Part shown: in pieces, positions 8,158 through 15,793 of the stretch
How the letters are laid out: every line of letters begins with the position of its first letter
Numbering within the stretch: the stretch's first letter is position 1
Assembly (NCBI GenBank): GCA_049841155.1
Contig: JASGHI010000004.1
Location: 434,001 to 498,000, forward strand
Origin: ZC4RG30 sp049841155
GTDB lineage: Bacteria > Pseudomonadota > Gammaproteobacteria > Steroidobacterales > Steroidobacteraceae
DNA length: 64,000 nucleotides
Direction of reading: 5' to 3'
Made by a program: the position numbers and the translations under genes
Notes under the pieces: generated by a model
What the model saw: the letters and a program-made list of their open reading frames with translations, nothing else
The model's database searches: none
What the model was told of the DNA's origin: nothing

Positions 8158-9720
8158 ATGACCACGATGTGGAGAGTGTTGGCGCTGGCCTGCGCCATTG
8201 CAGTGTTCCCGCCGCTGGCCGCGGCGCAGGTGGCCACGGTGGCCGAAGGCGCATTGTCCGGAATGCAGGAGCGGGATGTCTCCGTCTTCTACGGAGTTCC
8301 GTTCGCTGCGCCGCCCGTCGGAGCGTTGCGCTGGGCCGCGCCGCAACCTGCGGTGGCCTGGCAGGGGCCGCGAGCGGCGAACCGCCTTCCGGCCAGCTGC
8401 CCGCAGGTGCTGATGCCCGATGGATTCATGATGTACACCCGGGAGTACCTCACGCCGGCGCCGCCCGGGGTCAGTGAGGACTGCCTGTTCGCGAACATCT
8501 GGACACCGCAGCTGCCCGGCAGCACCCAGGCGCGCGCTGCGTTGCCGGTGCTGGTGTTCATCCACGGTGGCGGCTACACCTCGGGTTCCGGCACGGTGCC
8601 CATCTACAACGGCGCAAATCTGGCTCGCAAGGAGCTGGTGGTCGTCACGATCAACTACCGGTTGAGTGCGCTGGGCTTCCTTGCGCATCCGGAGCTCACG
8701 GCCGAACAGGGCGGCGCTTCCGGCAACTACGCGATACAGGACCAGATTCAGGCGCTGCGCTGGATCCAGCGCAACATCGCCGCCTTCGGCGGCGATCCCT
8801 CGAAGGTGACGATCGCAGGCCAGTCCGCCGGCGCCGGTTCGGTATTGGCGCTGCTCGTTTCGCCGCAGGCCAAGGGGTTGTTCCGAAACGCCCTCGTGCA
8901 GAGTGCGCCGGGGATGGGCGACTACCCGCTGCTGACGCAAGCCGAACAGCGCGGCGCGGCATTGTTGCGGAGCTGGGGTGTGGATTCCATTGCCGCGGCG
9001 CGCGCGCTGCCGGCGGAGAAGCTTGCGGTACCAGCCGGTCCCGCGGGCGGCGGTTCGATGATCGCAGACGGCAAGGTGATTCCCCGTGTACCGTCACCAC
9101 CGCTGATGGCCAGTGATGTGCCGGTGATGGTGGGATACACCTTCAACGACCTGTTCGCGGTCACGCGCAAGCTCACTGCGGCGCAATGGCAGGTCGAGGC
9201 GCGGCAGCGCTATGGTGGCCGCGCCGCCGAGTTCCTGCGCTACTATCCGGGCGGCACGGACGCCGAAGCTTCGCGCTCCGCGACCCGTGAATCGGTGGAT
9301 CGCAGCCAGATGGCGCCGATACTGCAATGGATGGCCACACGGGGAGCGAACAGCCCCGTGTACGCCTACCTCTTCAGCCATGTTGAGCCGGGCCCGAAGT
9401 CTGCCGAGTACGGTGCATTCCATTCCTCGGACTTGCCCTACATGTTCGACACGCTGAGCATGTCCCCGGAGCGGAACTTCACGGAGGTAGACCGCCGCGT
9501 CGTCGAGCAGTTCGGTGGAGCCGTGGTCAATTTCGTCAAGACTGGCAAGCCCGAAGGCGGCTCGGTGCCTGCGTGGCCCGCGCTGACGCAACAGGGCAAG
9601 GCGGTGATGGAGTTCGGCGATGAGGCGCGCCTGGTGCGCGTATATCCAGCCGGTGCCGATGCTGTGATGGCAGCCGGCCGTGCGCCGCAGGGTCCGCCTG
9701 CAGGCGCTCATGCCGAATAG
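8158..9720 (+). CDS. Secreted type-B carboxylesterase (para-nitrobenzyl-esterase-like)
   Basis: A 520-residue alpha/beta hydrolase of the type-B carboxylesterase family, which cleaves carboxylic esters. Residues 1-23 form a signal peptide ending in PLAAAQ, so it acts in the periplasm or outside. The family signature SEDCLFANIW begins at residue 106, the oxyanion segment is FIHGGGYTSGSG, and the nucleophile Ser223 sits in GQSAGA. The later ENSPV and HSSDLPYMFD regions probably carry the acid and His. GGGAGA precedes the ATG. It opens the accessory catabolic block, but its promoter lacks the palindrome shared by other genes there, so it may be regulated separately. Confidence 0.92.
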   Translation: MTTMWRVLALACAIAVFPPLAAAQVATVAEGALSGMQERDVSVFYGVPFAAPPVGALRWAAPQPAVAWQGPRAANRLPASCPQVLMPDGFMMYTREYLTPAPPGVSEDCLFANIWTPQLPGSTQARAALPVLVFIHGGGYTSGSGTVPIYNGANLARKELVVVTINYRLSALGFLAHPELTAEQGGASGNYAIQDQIQALRWIQRNIAAFGGDPSKVTIAGQSAGAGSVLALLVSPQAKGLFRNALVQSAPGMGDYPLLTQAEQRGAALLRSWGVDSIAAARALPAEKLAVPAGPAGGGSMIADGKVIPRVPSPPLMASDVPVMVGYTFNDLFAVTRKLTAAQWQVEARQRYGGRAAEFLRYYPGGTDAEASRSATRESVDRSQMAPILQWMATRGANSPVYAYLFSHVEPGPKSAEYGAFHSSDLPYMFDTLSMSPERNFTEVDRRVVEQFGGAVVNFVKTGKPEGGSVPAWPALTQQGKAVMEFGDEARLVRVYPAGADAVMAAGRAPQGPPAGAHAE

Positions 9721-9734
9721 GCTCTGAACTCCCG

Positions 9735-9756
9735 AGCGTTGTGTTATCGCAACGCT
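9735..9756 (+). terminator. Weak hairpin after the esterase gene
   Basis: AGCGTTG, an 8-base loop, CAACGCT: a 7-bp stem 15 bases after the stop, with no U-run. A possible terminator. Confidence 0.3.
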
Positions 9757-9849
9757 TCCCAAGTCTTCGGCATATCTCAATTAGATGCTTTTACTTCATA
9801 ATGGTGATAATAGTTGGCGTGACGAGCTGAAGTTCAAATCCGGGGGGTT

Positions 9850-10431
9850 ATGTCTGACATTAGAGTGGAAGTTCTAAGCAGGCGCAGCCTTATGGCGGGC
9901 GGCACGTCGGTGATCGCGGGGTTGTTGCTGGATGGAGCGTGGCTGTCGCAGGCGCATGCGGCCGGTGCGCGTTACCAGTCCGATCCGCGTCATGCCTTCG
10001 CCGACCGGATCAGCGATTTGTTGATACCCACCACGGATACGCCTGGTGCGTCCGCCGCGGGTGTTGCGGGTTTCGTGTTGCTGGCGCTGGACAGCGGCGT
10101 GAGCGGCCTGAAGCCGGCGTTGCTGGATGCGGTGCAAGCTGAGCTGGATGCGTCCGCTGGCGGAAAGTTCGTGGGTCGGCCTCGCAATCGCCAGGCCGGG
10201 TTGCTTGCGGAGCTGGACCGCAAGGCGTTTGCGGCGGCAAGTCCGGCGGAAAATTCGGCGGAATTTGCATGGCGGCGGATCAAGTCAGCGATTGTTGCCG
10301 GCTACTACACCAGCGAGATCGGTGGGTCGAAAGAGCTGATCTACGAGCCGGTGCCCGGCAAATTCGAGAACATCGCGCTGACGGCTGAATACCGTGCTCG
10401 TTCCAATGACGGTCAGGGAGGGGCTATCTAA
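9850..10431 (+). CDS. Gluconate 2-dehydrogenase subunit 3 family protein (Tat-exported)
   Basis: A 193-residue small subunit of the type that accompanies a GMC-family catalytic subunit in membrane or periplasmic sugar dehydrogenases. The N-terminus carries a twin-arginine-like signal (SRRSLMAGGTSVIAGLLL), which would carry the folded flavin partner across the membrane. The body has FADRISDLLIPTTDTPGA and FAWRRIKSAIVAGYYTSEIGG, both characteristic. The stop overlaps the start of the next gene by one base (TAATG), so the two are translationally coupled. No cytochrome c subunit gene, the usual third component, is adjacent. Confidence 0.88.
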   Translation: MSDIRVEVLSRRSLMAGGTSVIAGLLLDGAWLSQAHAAGARYQSDPRHAFADRISDLLIPTTDTPGASAAGVAGFVLLALDSGVSGLKPALLDAVQAELDASAGGKFVGRPRNRQAGLLAELDRKAFAAASPAENSAEFAWRRIKSAIVAGYYTSEIGGSKELIYEPVPGKFENIALTAEYRARSNDGQGGAI

Positions 10432-12107
10432 TGCCAGACTTCGACGCCATCGTCGCCGGCTCCGGTATCACCGGCGGGTGGGCGGCCAAGGAACTTACCG
10501 AGCGCGGCCTGAAAGTGCTGATGATCGAGCGTGGCCCGAATCTCGAGCATCGTACCGACTACAAGACCGAGTTTACGCCTCCGTGGGAGCTGGACTTCCG
10601 CGGCTACACCGATCCCAAGTTGCTGGCGGGTTCGAAGCGCGTGCAGAAGTACTCGCGCATGAACGAGTGGGTCAAGGACATGTTCGTCGATGACGACATC
10701 GAGACCTACCAGACGCCCCCCGAGAGCAACTTCCGCTGGATGCGCGGCTACCACCTCGGGGGTCGTTCCGTGATGTGGGGCCGGCACAGTTATCGCATGA
10801 GCGAGGCCCATTTCGCGGCCAATGCCAATGACGGCCATGGCGTGGATTGGCCCGTGCGGTATCGGGACGTCGCGCCCTGGTACGACCATGTCGAGCAGTT
10901 TATTGGAGTCAACGGGACCGTCGATGGCATTGCCAGCTTGCCGGACGGCAAATATCAGCCCTCGATGGGCTTCAATGCCGGCGAGCAACGGCTGGCGGAT
11001 CTCATCAGGGCCAAGTATCCGGACCGTCGCCTGCTGCCGGGCCGCACAGCGAACCTCACCAAAGCGATCGGTGATCGTTCTCCATGCCAATATCGCAACC
11101 AGTGCGGGCGCGGATGCTCGTACGGGGCGTATTTCAGCACGCAAAGCTCCACCTTGCCCGCGGCGCGGGCCACGGGGCTGCTCACATTGCTGACTGACAC
11201 GATCGTCGAAACGGTTGATCATGATCCGAAGACCAGGCGTGCCACCGGCGTAAGGTTGCGCAACGTCAATACGGGCGAGCGTTCCACGGCCACAGCGAAA
11301 ATCATTTTTCTCTGCGCCGGGTCGGTCAACAGCGTGGCGATACTGTTGCGCTCGGTATCCGAGACGATGCCGGGTGGTCTGGGCAACTCGGGCGGTGTGT
11401 TGGGCAAATACTTCATGGACCATGCTTTCGGCCCCAACGTAACCTCGACCATACCGGGCCTCGGTGATCGCATGTACCTCGGGCGCAAGCCCAACGGGCT
11501 TACCATGCCGCGTTTCGTCAACATGTCCGGGCAGGAGACGGATTTCCTGCGCGGCTATGCCTTTCAGGGAGGAGGCCAGCGGCAGGGATGGAGCCGCGGC
11601 GGCAATCTTCCCGGCATAGGTAGTGATTTCAAGCACCAGTTGCGGCAACCGGGTGAGTGGATGATATCGCTGGAGCCCTCCATCGAGTGTCTGCCCCGCA
11701 AGGAGAACGCGATCACTGTCGATTTCCGCAAACCGGACAAGCACGGCCTGCCCACAATTCGTATCGATCTGCGCTGGAGCGACAATGAGCAGAAAGCCGC
11801 CGTGCATGCGGTGAACGAGGCAAAGGCGATACTGTCGTTGCTCGGCGGCCAGATAACCAATGCCCGCGCGGAGATTGCGCCGCCGGGCACGGCGATCCAC
11901 GAGATGGGCGGGGCATGCATGGGTCGGGATCCGCGTACCTCGGTGACCAATGCCTACAACCAGGTGCATGACGCTCTGAATGTATTCGTCACCGACGGCG
12001 CCTGCATGTCGTCGACAGGGGACCGCAATCCTTCGCTGACCTACATGGCGTTGACGGCCCGTGCCGCAGCCGCGGCGGTGGATATGTTCAAGCAGGGCAC
12101 TCTGTGA
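10431..12107 (+). CDS. GMC-family dehydrogenase, gluconate-2-dehydrogenase alpha-like catalytic subunit
   Basis: A 558-residue FAD oxidoreductase. The dinucleotide fold is AIVAGSGITGGWAAKEL (about residues 5-21). GGRSVMWGRHSYRM contacts the flavin. A cysteine cluster (CQYRNQCGRGC, about residues 219-229) is typical of the sugar-dehydrogenase branch. C-terminal catalytic residues are His in IHEMGGACMG and Asn in GDRNPSLTYMAL. It has no signal of its own and would be exported with the preceding Tat-signal subunit. Such pairs oxidise sugars, sugar acids or glycosides (C2 or C3), passing electrons to a cytochrome or another periplasmic carrier. The substrate is not evident here. Confidence 0.92.
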   Translation: MPDFDAIVAGSGITGGWAAKELTERGLKVLMIERGPNLEHRTDYKTEFTPPWELDFRGYTDPKLLAGSKRVQKYSRMNEWVKDMFVDDDIETYQTPPESNFRWMRGYHLGGRSVMWGRHSYRMSEAHFAANANDGHGVDWPVRYRDVAPWYDHVEQFIGVNGTVDGIASLPDGKYQPSMGFNAGEQRLADLIRAKYPDRRLLPGRTANLTKAIGDRSPCQYRNQCGRGCSYGAYFSTQSSTLPAARATGLLTLLTDTIVETVDHDPKTRRATGVRLRNVNTGERSTATAKIIFLCAGSVNSVAILLRSVSETMPGGLGNSGGVLGKYFMDHAFGPNVTSTIPGLGDRMYLGRKPNGLTMPRFVNMSGQETDFLRGYAFQGGGQRQGWSRGGNLPGIGSDFKHQLRQPGEWMISLEPSIECLPRKENAITVDFRKPDKHGLPTIRIDLRWSDNEQKAAVHAVNEAKAILSLLGGQITNARAEIAPPGTAIHEMGGACMGRDPRTSVTNAYNQVHDALNVFVTDGACMSSTGDRNPSLTYMALTARAAAAAVDMFKQGTL

Positions 12108-12223
12108 GAGGCGCCACTCGGGAAAGTTCAGCCCAATCCGGGGCGGGTGCGGGAGCGGTGCCCCGGGTATTGAGGTGGGGGCCGAGCGTCCGCAGCACGT
12201 GTGCCGCGCAGCCGCGGCAGCAG

Positions 12224-12262
12224 TTGTCGAGCCGCGGCGCACGGGACTATACTGTATCGTAT
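12224..12262 (+). promoter_or_regulatory. Promoter with palindromic operator, first DUF6152 operon
   Basis: TTGTCG (12224-12229), an 18-base spacer, then TATACT (12248-12253). The 14-mer ATACTGTATCGTAT (12249-12262) overlaps the -10 and is an ATAC-N6-GTAT inverted repeat. Near-identical 14-mers lie in four other promoter regions of this block. Overlap with the -10 suggests a repressor site. Confidence 0.65.
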
Positions 12263-12311
12263 GGGCAGGAAGCGTTCCGCCTGAATCCGGCAATCGCAAG
12301 AGGTATGCGCC

Positions 12312-12728
12312 ATGGTTAGCAAGAAATCGGCAGCGCTGGTGCTGGTCGCCCTGCTGGGGGCGGCGGCTGCACAGGCGCATCATTCGTTTTCGTCCACTTT
12401 CGATGCGCACAAGCCTATCGAGATCACCGGTGTGATCACCAAGGTGGAATGGATCAACCCGCACAGTTATGTCCACATGGACGTGAAGGACAAGAGCGGC
12501 AAGACGGTGCCGTGGGCCTTCGAGAGCCTGCCACCGGCGATGTTCAAGCGCGCCGGGCTGAAAAAAGAGATGCTGCCCATCGGCTCCACCGTGACCATCA
12601 CGGGCTTCGGCGCGAAGGACGGCACACAGGCGCTGGGCTGGATCAAGAAGTTCAAGTTCGCCGATGGCCGCGAGATCCAGGTGACGGCTGATAATCCGAG
12701 CGACGCCAATTTCGTCGACGTCCACTAG
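12312..12728 (+). CDS. DUF6152 family secreted protein, copy 1
   Basis: A 138-residue exported small protein. A signal peptide spans about residues 1-23 and ends AAAQA; cleavage there leaves HHSF as the mature N-terminus. The body is probably a small beta-barrel of about 110 residues with conserved EITGVITKVEWINPHSYVHM, TVTITGFGAKDG and a C-terminal GREIQVTADNP. Function of the family is unknown. It is the first gene of an operon with the secreted protein at 12757 and probably the two membrane proteins at 13770 and 14292. A second copy heads another operon at 15325. The His-His N-terminus invites a metal-binding role, which is inference. Confidence 0.85.
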   Translation: MVSKKSAALVLVALLGAAAAQAHHSFSSTFDAHKPIEITGVITKVEWINPHSYVHMDVKDKSGKTVPWAFESLPPAMFKRAGLKKEMLPIGSTVTITGFGAKDGTQALGWIKKFKFADGREIQVTADNPSDANFVDVH

Positions 12729-12756
12729 CACGCGCGCCTACCGGGGGGATTACAAC

Positions 12757-13617
12757 ATGATCATCAGACTGCGATTGGGTGAGGCGCTGGCGGCGGCGGT
12801 GTTGGCGGCGCCGCTGCTGGTTCTGGGCGCTGAAGGTGGCGGTAATGCGATGCAGGAGCGCGTTGCGCAGGAAGCAGCCAAACCGACACCGAAAACGGCA
12901 TCGGGCGTGCCGGATCTGAGCGGCTACTGGAGCGTCGTGGGCGGGTTCGTCAACCCGAGCGCTATTCCGGGCACGGCGGTGACCGCCGACGGCACGACCA
13001 CACGGCCGATCGCCGGCGCAGAGATCGAGGAGCACCAGGGCAACAAGGCGGGTGTCGCGCGTCGTCTGGCCGATACCGCGGCCCGGCCGACGTACAAGCC
13101 ACAGTTCGACGTCAAGGCGAAGGCCAACTGGGATCGTGCCAATTTCCTCGATCCCGGCTATAGCTGTCAGCCGCTGGGCGTGCCGCGCATCGGCGTACCG
13201 AACGAGATCGTGCAGACTCCGACGACGCTGTACTTCCTGTATCAGAACCACAACATCTACCGCGTCGTGCATCTCGACCGCGGTCACGACCCGGATGCCG
13301 AACGCCTGCCCATGGGCGAATCGGTCGGCCGCTGGGAGGGCGATACACTGGTGGTCGACGTGACCTCGCTCCCGGAGGGGGACGAGACCTGGCTGGATGG
13401 CGATGGCTCGTACCACAGCGCGGACATGCACGTGATCGAGCGCTTCACCCGCAAGGGCAACACGCTGAACTACGCGCTGACGGTCGAGGACCCGATCTTC
13501 GCCGCGCCGTTCACGCCCAAGCCCAAGACGCTGCTGCTAGGCAACGAACACGTCGGCGAAGACTACCCATGCACGGAGAGGGACCTGCCGCACATGGTGA
13601 CCAAGGAGCGTCACTGA
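12757..13617 (+). CDS. Secreted PDLSGYW-type protein of unknown function, paralogue 1
   Basis: A 286-residue exported protein with a signal peptide in about the first 25 residues. Just after the signal it has VPDLSGYW. The middle has CQPLGVPRIG, and the second half has WEGDTLVVDVTSL, then HSADMHVIERFTR and an EDPIF segment, with a second Cys near the C-terminus (EDYPCTERD). Two further genes (15794, 16644) share all these landmarks, so the three are paralogues. I know the wording from many uncharacterised secreted proteins of soil bacteria and can assign no function. It follows the DUF6152 gene by 28 bases with a strong GGGGGGAT ribosome binding site. Confidence 0.8.
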   Translation: MIIRLRLGEALAAAVLAAPLLVLGAEGGGNAMQERVAQEAAKPTPKTASGVPDLSGYWSVVGGFVNPSAIPGTAVTADGTTTRPIAGAEIEEHQGNKAGVARRLADTAARPTYKPQFDVKAKANWDRANFLDPGYSCQPLGVPRIGVPNEIVQTPTTLYFLYQNHNIYRVVHLDRGHDPDAERLPMGESVGRWEGDTLVVDVTSLPEGDETWLDGDGSYHSADMHVIERFTRKGNTLNYALTVEDPIFAAPFTPKPKTLLLGNEHVGEDYPCTERDLPHMVTKERH

Positions 13618-13667
13618 GCCAGATGCGCGGTTGAGGGACGCGCGGCAGCGGCGCCTATTGTCCGCAT

Positions 13668-13703
13668 GACCCGTGGCGCAGCAGGCATGAAGCGTCACGG
13701 GTC
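13668..13703 (+). other. Hairpin in the gap between two genes of the first DUF6152 operon
   Basis: GACCCGTG, a 20-base loop, CACGGGTC: an 8-bp perfect stem in the 152-base gap between 13617 and 13770. It could attenuate or partly terminate transcription toward the membrane-protein pair. Weak evidence. Confidence 0.3.
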
Positions 13704-13769
13704 CATCGCTGCCGGCATCTGCGGACCCGTCCAGGAATTGAATACAAGAGCCGTCTTGGGGGAGCCGTA

Positions 13770-14276
13770 GTGCTGGAACAACTCTCGAACCTGCCTTTGT
13801 CCGTGTGGATCCGTGAGTCCACGGACATCTATGCCTTCACGCTGATCCTGACGCTCCATGCCATCGGGCTGGCAACGGTGGTGGGTATCAGCACGGTGGT
13901 CGGACTGCGGCTGCTGGGAGTGGGCCCCGGCATTCCGCTGGTGCTCCTGAAGCGCTTCTTCCGCGTGCTGTACGTCGGCTTCTGGATCAATGCGGTTTCG
14001 GGGCTGATGCTGTTCATCGCCGAGCCGGTGAAGATGGTGGAGATGCCGGCCTTCTGGGCCAAGATGTTCTTCATCGCCTGCGGCCTGGTGGTGGTGCGCC
14101 TGCTCACGGTGCGCGTATTCAGTGACGCGCAGATGATGGCCAGCAACATTCCGAACCAGCAGGCGCGCAGGCTCGCGTGGGCGTTGCTGGGGTGCTGGTA
14201 CATGGCGCTGATCGTCGGACGGCTCACGGGCTATCCGGAGATGGTCGGTCAGATGCTCAGGGCCATCGGCCTGTAA
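13770..14276 (+). CDS. Four-helix membrane protein, probably DUF6644 family, copy 1
   Basis: A 168-residue integral membrane protein with four hydrophobic segments (about residues 22-45, 62-83, 95-113 and 138-155). It starts with GTG at 13770, supported by GGGGGAG seven bases upstream. The first helix carries a His (TLHAIGLATVVG) followed by LRLLG, and the second ends GLMLFIAEP. The next gene repeats this pattern (IHYVG, LRILG, GFIFVSGNP), so the two are paralogues and may form a heterodimer. Function unknown. Conserved membrane histidines could bind a cofactor such as heme, but nothing proves that. The family name is from memory and less certain than the topology. Confidence 0.7.
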   Translation: MLEQLSNLPLSVWIRESTDIYAFTLILTLHAIGLATVVGISTVVGLRLLGVGPGIPLVLLKRFFRVLYVGFWINAVSGLMLFIAEPVKMVEMPAFWAKMFFIACGLVVVRLLTVRVFSDAQMMASNIPNQQARRLAWALLGCWYMALIVGRLTGYPEMVGQMLRAIGL

Positions 14277-14291
14277 GCGGGGAGGGAGCGG

Positions 14292-14810
14292 ATGGACTGG
14301 TTCAGACACATTCTCGATATCCACGCGATGCAGGCCTATGTGAACGGTCACGCCTGGGTGTGGTCGGTATGCGAGATGATCCACTACGTGGGCATGTCGC
14401 TGATCGTCGGCCTGATCGGGCTGCTGGATCTGCGCATCCTCGGCTTCTGCAAGAGTCTGCCGATCGGCGCGCTCAAGCCTTTCGTGCCCATCGCCATTGC
14501 CGGCTTCGTCGCCAACCTGATCACGGGCTTCATATTCGTCTCCGGCAATCCGGTGGGCGGGCCGGGCGCCTACCTCGACAACCTGTCATTCCAGTGCAAG
14601 CTGGTGGTGCTGGGGATCGCGTTCATCAACCTGGTCATCTTCCGGCTCACGGGGCTCGAGCACGAGGTTTACGCCACACCAGCCAACGGCGATGCACCGG
14701 GCAGCGCTAAAGTGATCGCGGTCGTCTCCCTCCTCAGCTGGGCGTTCATCATCTTCTTCGGCCGCATGCTGATGTACAACGACACGCTGCTGCTGTTCCT
14801 GGGACTTTGA
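14292..14810 (+). CDS. Four-helix membrane protein, probably DUF6644 family, copy 2
   Basis: A 172-residue membrane protein, 15 bases after its paralogue at 13770, with a strong GGGGAGGGAG ribosome binding site. Four hydrophobic segments (about residues 28-50, 62-82, 98-116 and 138-158). Shared landmarks with the first copy are a His in helix 1 (MIHYVGMSLIVG), DLRILG after it, and a Gly-rich end of helix 2. It ends the rightward unit that begins at 12312. The neighbour at 14856 is a periplasmic iron-sulfur protein on the other strand, so a membrane redox role is imaginable but unproven. Confidence 0.7.
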   Translation: MDWFRHILDIHAMQAYVNGHAWVWSVCEMIHYVGMSLIVGLIGLLDLRILGFCKSLPIGALKPFVPIAIAGFVANLITGFIFVSGNPVGGPGAYLDNLSFQCKLVVLGIAFINLVIFRLTGLEHEVYATPANGDAPGSAKVIAVVSLLSWAFIIFFGRMLMYNDTLLLFLGL

Positions 14811-14855
14811 TCCGGCACCGCCTGCGCCGCCGGTCGCGGCGCGGGTGGCGTTACG

Positions 14856-15179
14856 CTAGCGGCTGCCGCGCAGCTTCCAGAGCTTGCACCATCCGGCGGC
14901 GTTCACCAGGCGGCCGGGCACAATGGAGCAGCCGCGCTGGCGTCCCGAGCCGAATTCGATGAACGAACAGGTTGTGCAGCTCTGTCCGCGTTTGTAGGTG
15001 GGATGGGTGCCCACGTTCACCGTCTTGGCGTCCGCGACATAATCAATGGTCCTGGCCGCCGGTTCTTTCTCGTCCAGCGGCGTACGTGCTGCCGCTGCGG
15101 CCAGCGCCCAGCGCGGGGCGCTGATCGTCGCGGCCAGCGCGAGTGCGCGCAGCAGTCTGCGTCGTGCGATGAAGCTCAT
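14856..15179 (-). CDS. High-potential iron-sulfur protein (HiPIP)
   Basis: A 107-residue small periplasmic electron carrier. The N-terminus has a Tat-type signal (ARRRLLRALALAA, cleaved near ALAAAA), as expected for a protein that binds its cluster before export. The four cluster ligands are Cys68, Cys71, Cys84 and Cys98 with HiPIP spacing (C-x2-C-x12-C-x13-C), and WCKLW ends the domain. HiPIPs hold a [4Fe-4S] cluster and carry single electrons in the periplasm. It lies among exported oxidoreductases and may accept electrons from the GMC dehydrogenase at 10431, which has no cytochrome subunit nearby. That link is inference from position. Confidence 0.9.
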   Translation of the reverse strand: MSFIARRRLLRALALAATISAPRWALAAAAARTPLDEKEPAARTIDYVADAKTVNVGTHPTYKRGQSCTTCSFIEFGSGRQRGCSIVPGRLVNAAGWCKLWKLRGSR

Positions 15180-15231
15180 GTGCGGGATTGTAGCAATCCG
15201 CGCGGCGTGCAGGCCGCGCGTACGTGAATGG

Positions 15232-15263
15232 TTGTGGCCGTGCCGCTCAATACGTTATAGTAT
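15232..15263 (+). promoter_or_regulatory. Promoter with palindromic operator, second DUF6152 operon
   Basis: TTGTGG (15232-15237), an 18-base spacer, then TATAGT (15256-15261). The 14-mer ATACGTTATAGTAT (15250-15263) covers the -10. Its reverse complement, ATACTATAACGTAT, aligns with the other four sites of the block. The promoter geometry matches that at 12224. Confidence 0.65.
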
Positions 15264-15324
15264 GGAAAAATGGGCAGCGCGATTTTCGCCGCTGCATCGT
15301 GGGGGAATCGTCATCGGAGGGTTT

Positions 15325-15717
15325 ATGAGCACTTTGCGTCGTGTATGGATCGCGGGCGCCGTGCTGCAGCTGGGAGTCATGGCTGCAGCGCAGGCGCATC
15401 ATTCGTTTTCGGCGGTGTTCGATGGCACCAAGCCCGTTACCCTCGACGGCACCGTCACCAAGTTCGAGTTCATCAATCCGCACGGATGGGTGACATTGGA
15501 CGTGCCTGGCGCTGCCGGTACACCGGCGGCCACGTGGCGTGTCGAGGTGGCCAACCCGAACGCGCTGATCCGCCTCGGCTGGCGCAAGGACAGCCTCAAG
15601 CCGGGCGACAAGGTCACCATTCAGGGCTTCCGCTCGCACGATGGTTCGAACACCGCCTTCGGCAAGGAGTTCAAGCTGGCGGACGGCAAGACCGTGCTGA
15701 ACAGCGTGGCTCCGTAG
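15325..15717 (+). CDS. DUF6152 family secreted protein, copy 2
   Basis: A 130-residue exported protein, paralogue of the one at 12312. The signal peptide (about residues 1-24) ends AAAQA and the mature protein would start HHSFSAVFDGT. Conserved segments are LDGTVTKFEFINPHGWVTLDV, KVTIQGFRSHDG and LADGKTVLNSV. The frame is open further upstream, but the ATG at 15325 behind GGAGGGTTT gives the signal peptide. It heads a tight rightward run of genes to 22708 and sits behind an operator-bearing promoter. Confidence 0.85.
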   Translation: MSTLRRVWIAGAVLQLGVMAAAQAHHSFSAVFDGTKPVTLDGTVTKFEFINPHGWVTLDVPGAAGTPAATWRVEVANPNALIRLGWRKDSLKPGDKVTIQGFRSHDGSNTAFGKEFKLADGKTVLNSVAP

Positions 15718-15793
15718 ACGCACAACCCACAAGAGGCAGTACCCGATGAGGCAGCAGACTGTCCGCCCGGATGGCGGCGCAAGGGGAGGGAGC

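Noticed and set aside
12312..12728. DUF6152 protein as a lytic polysaccharide monooxygenase because of its N-terminal His
   Set aside because: Too short (about 115 mature residues) and lacks the LPMO core; only a general metal-binding idea is kept.
10428..12731. A 767-codon open frame on the minus strand opposite the GMC dehydrogenase and DUF6152 genes
   Set aside because: Shadow of GC-rich coding sequence: Arg/His/Gly-rich translation, no domain, and it lies exactly antisense to a well-recognised gene.
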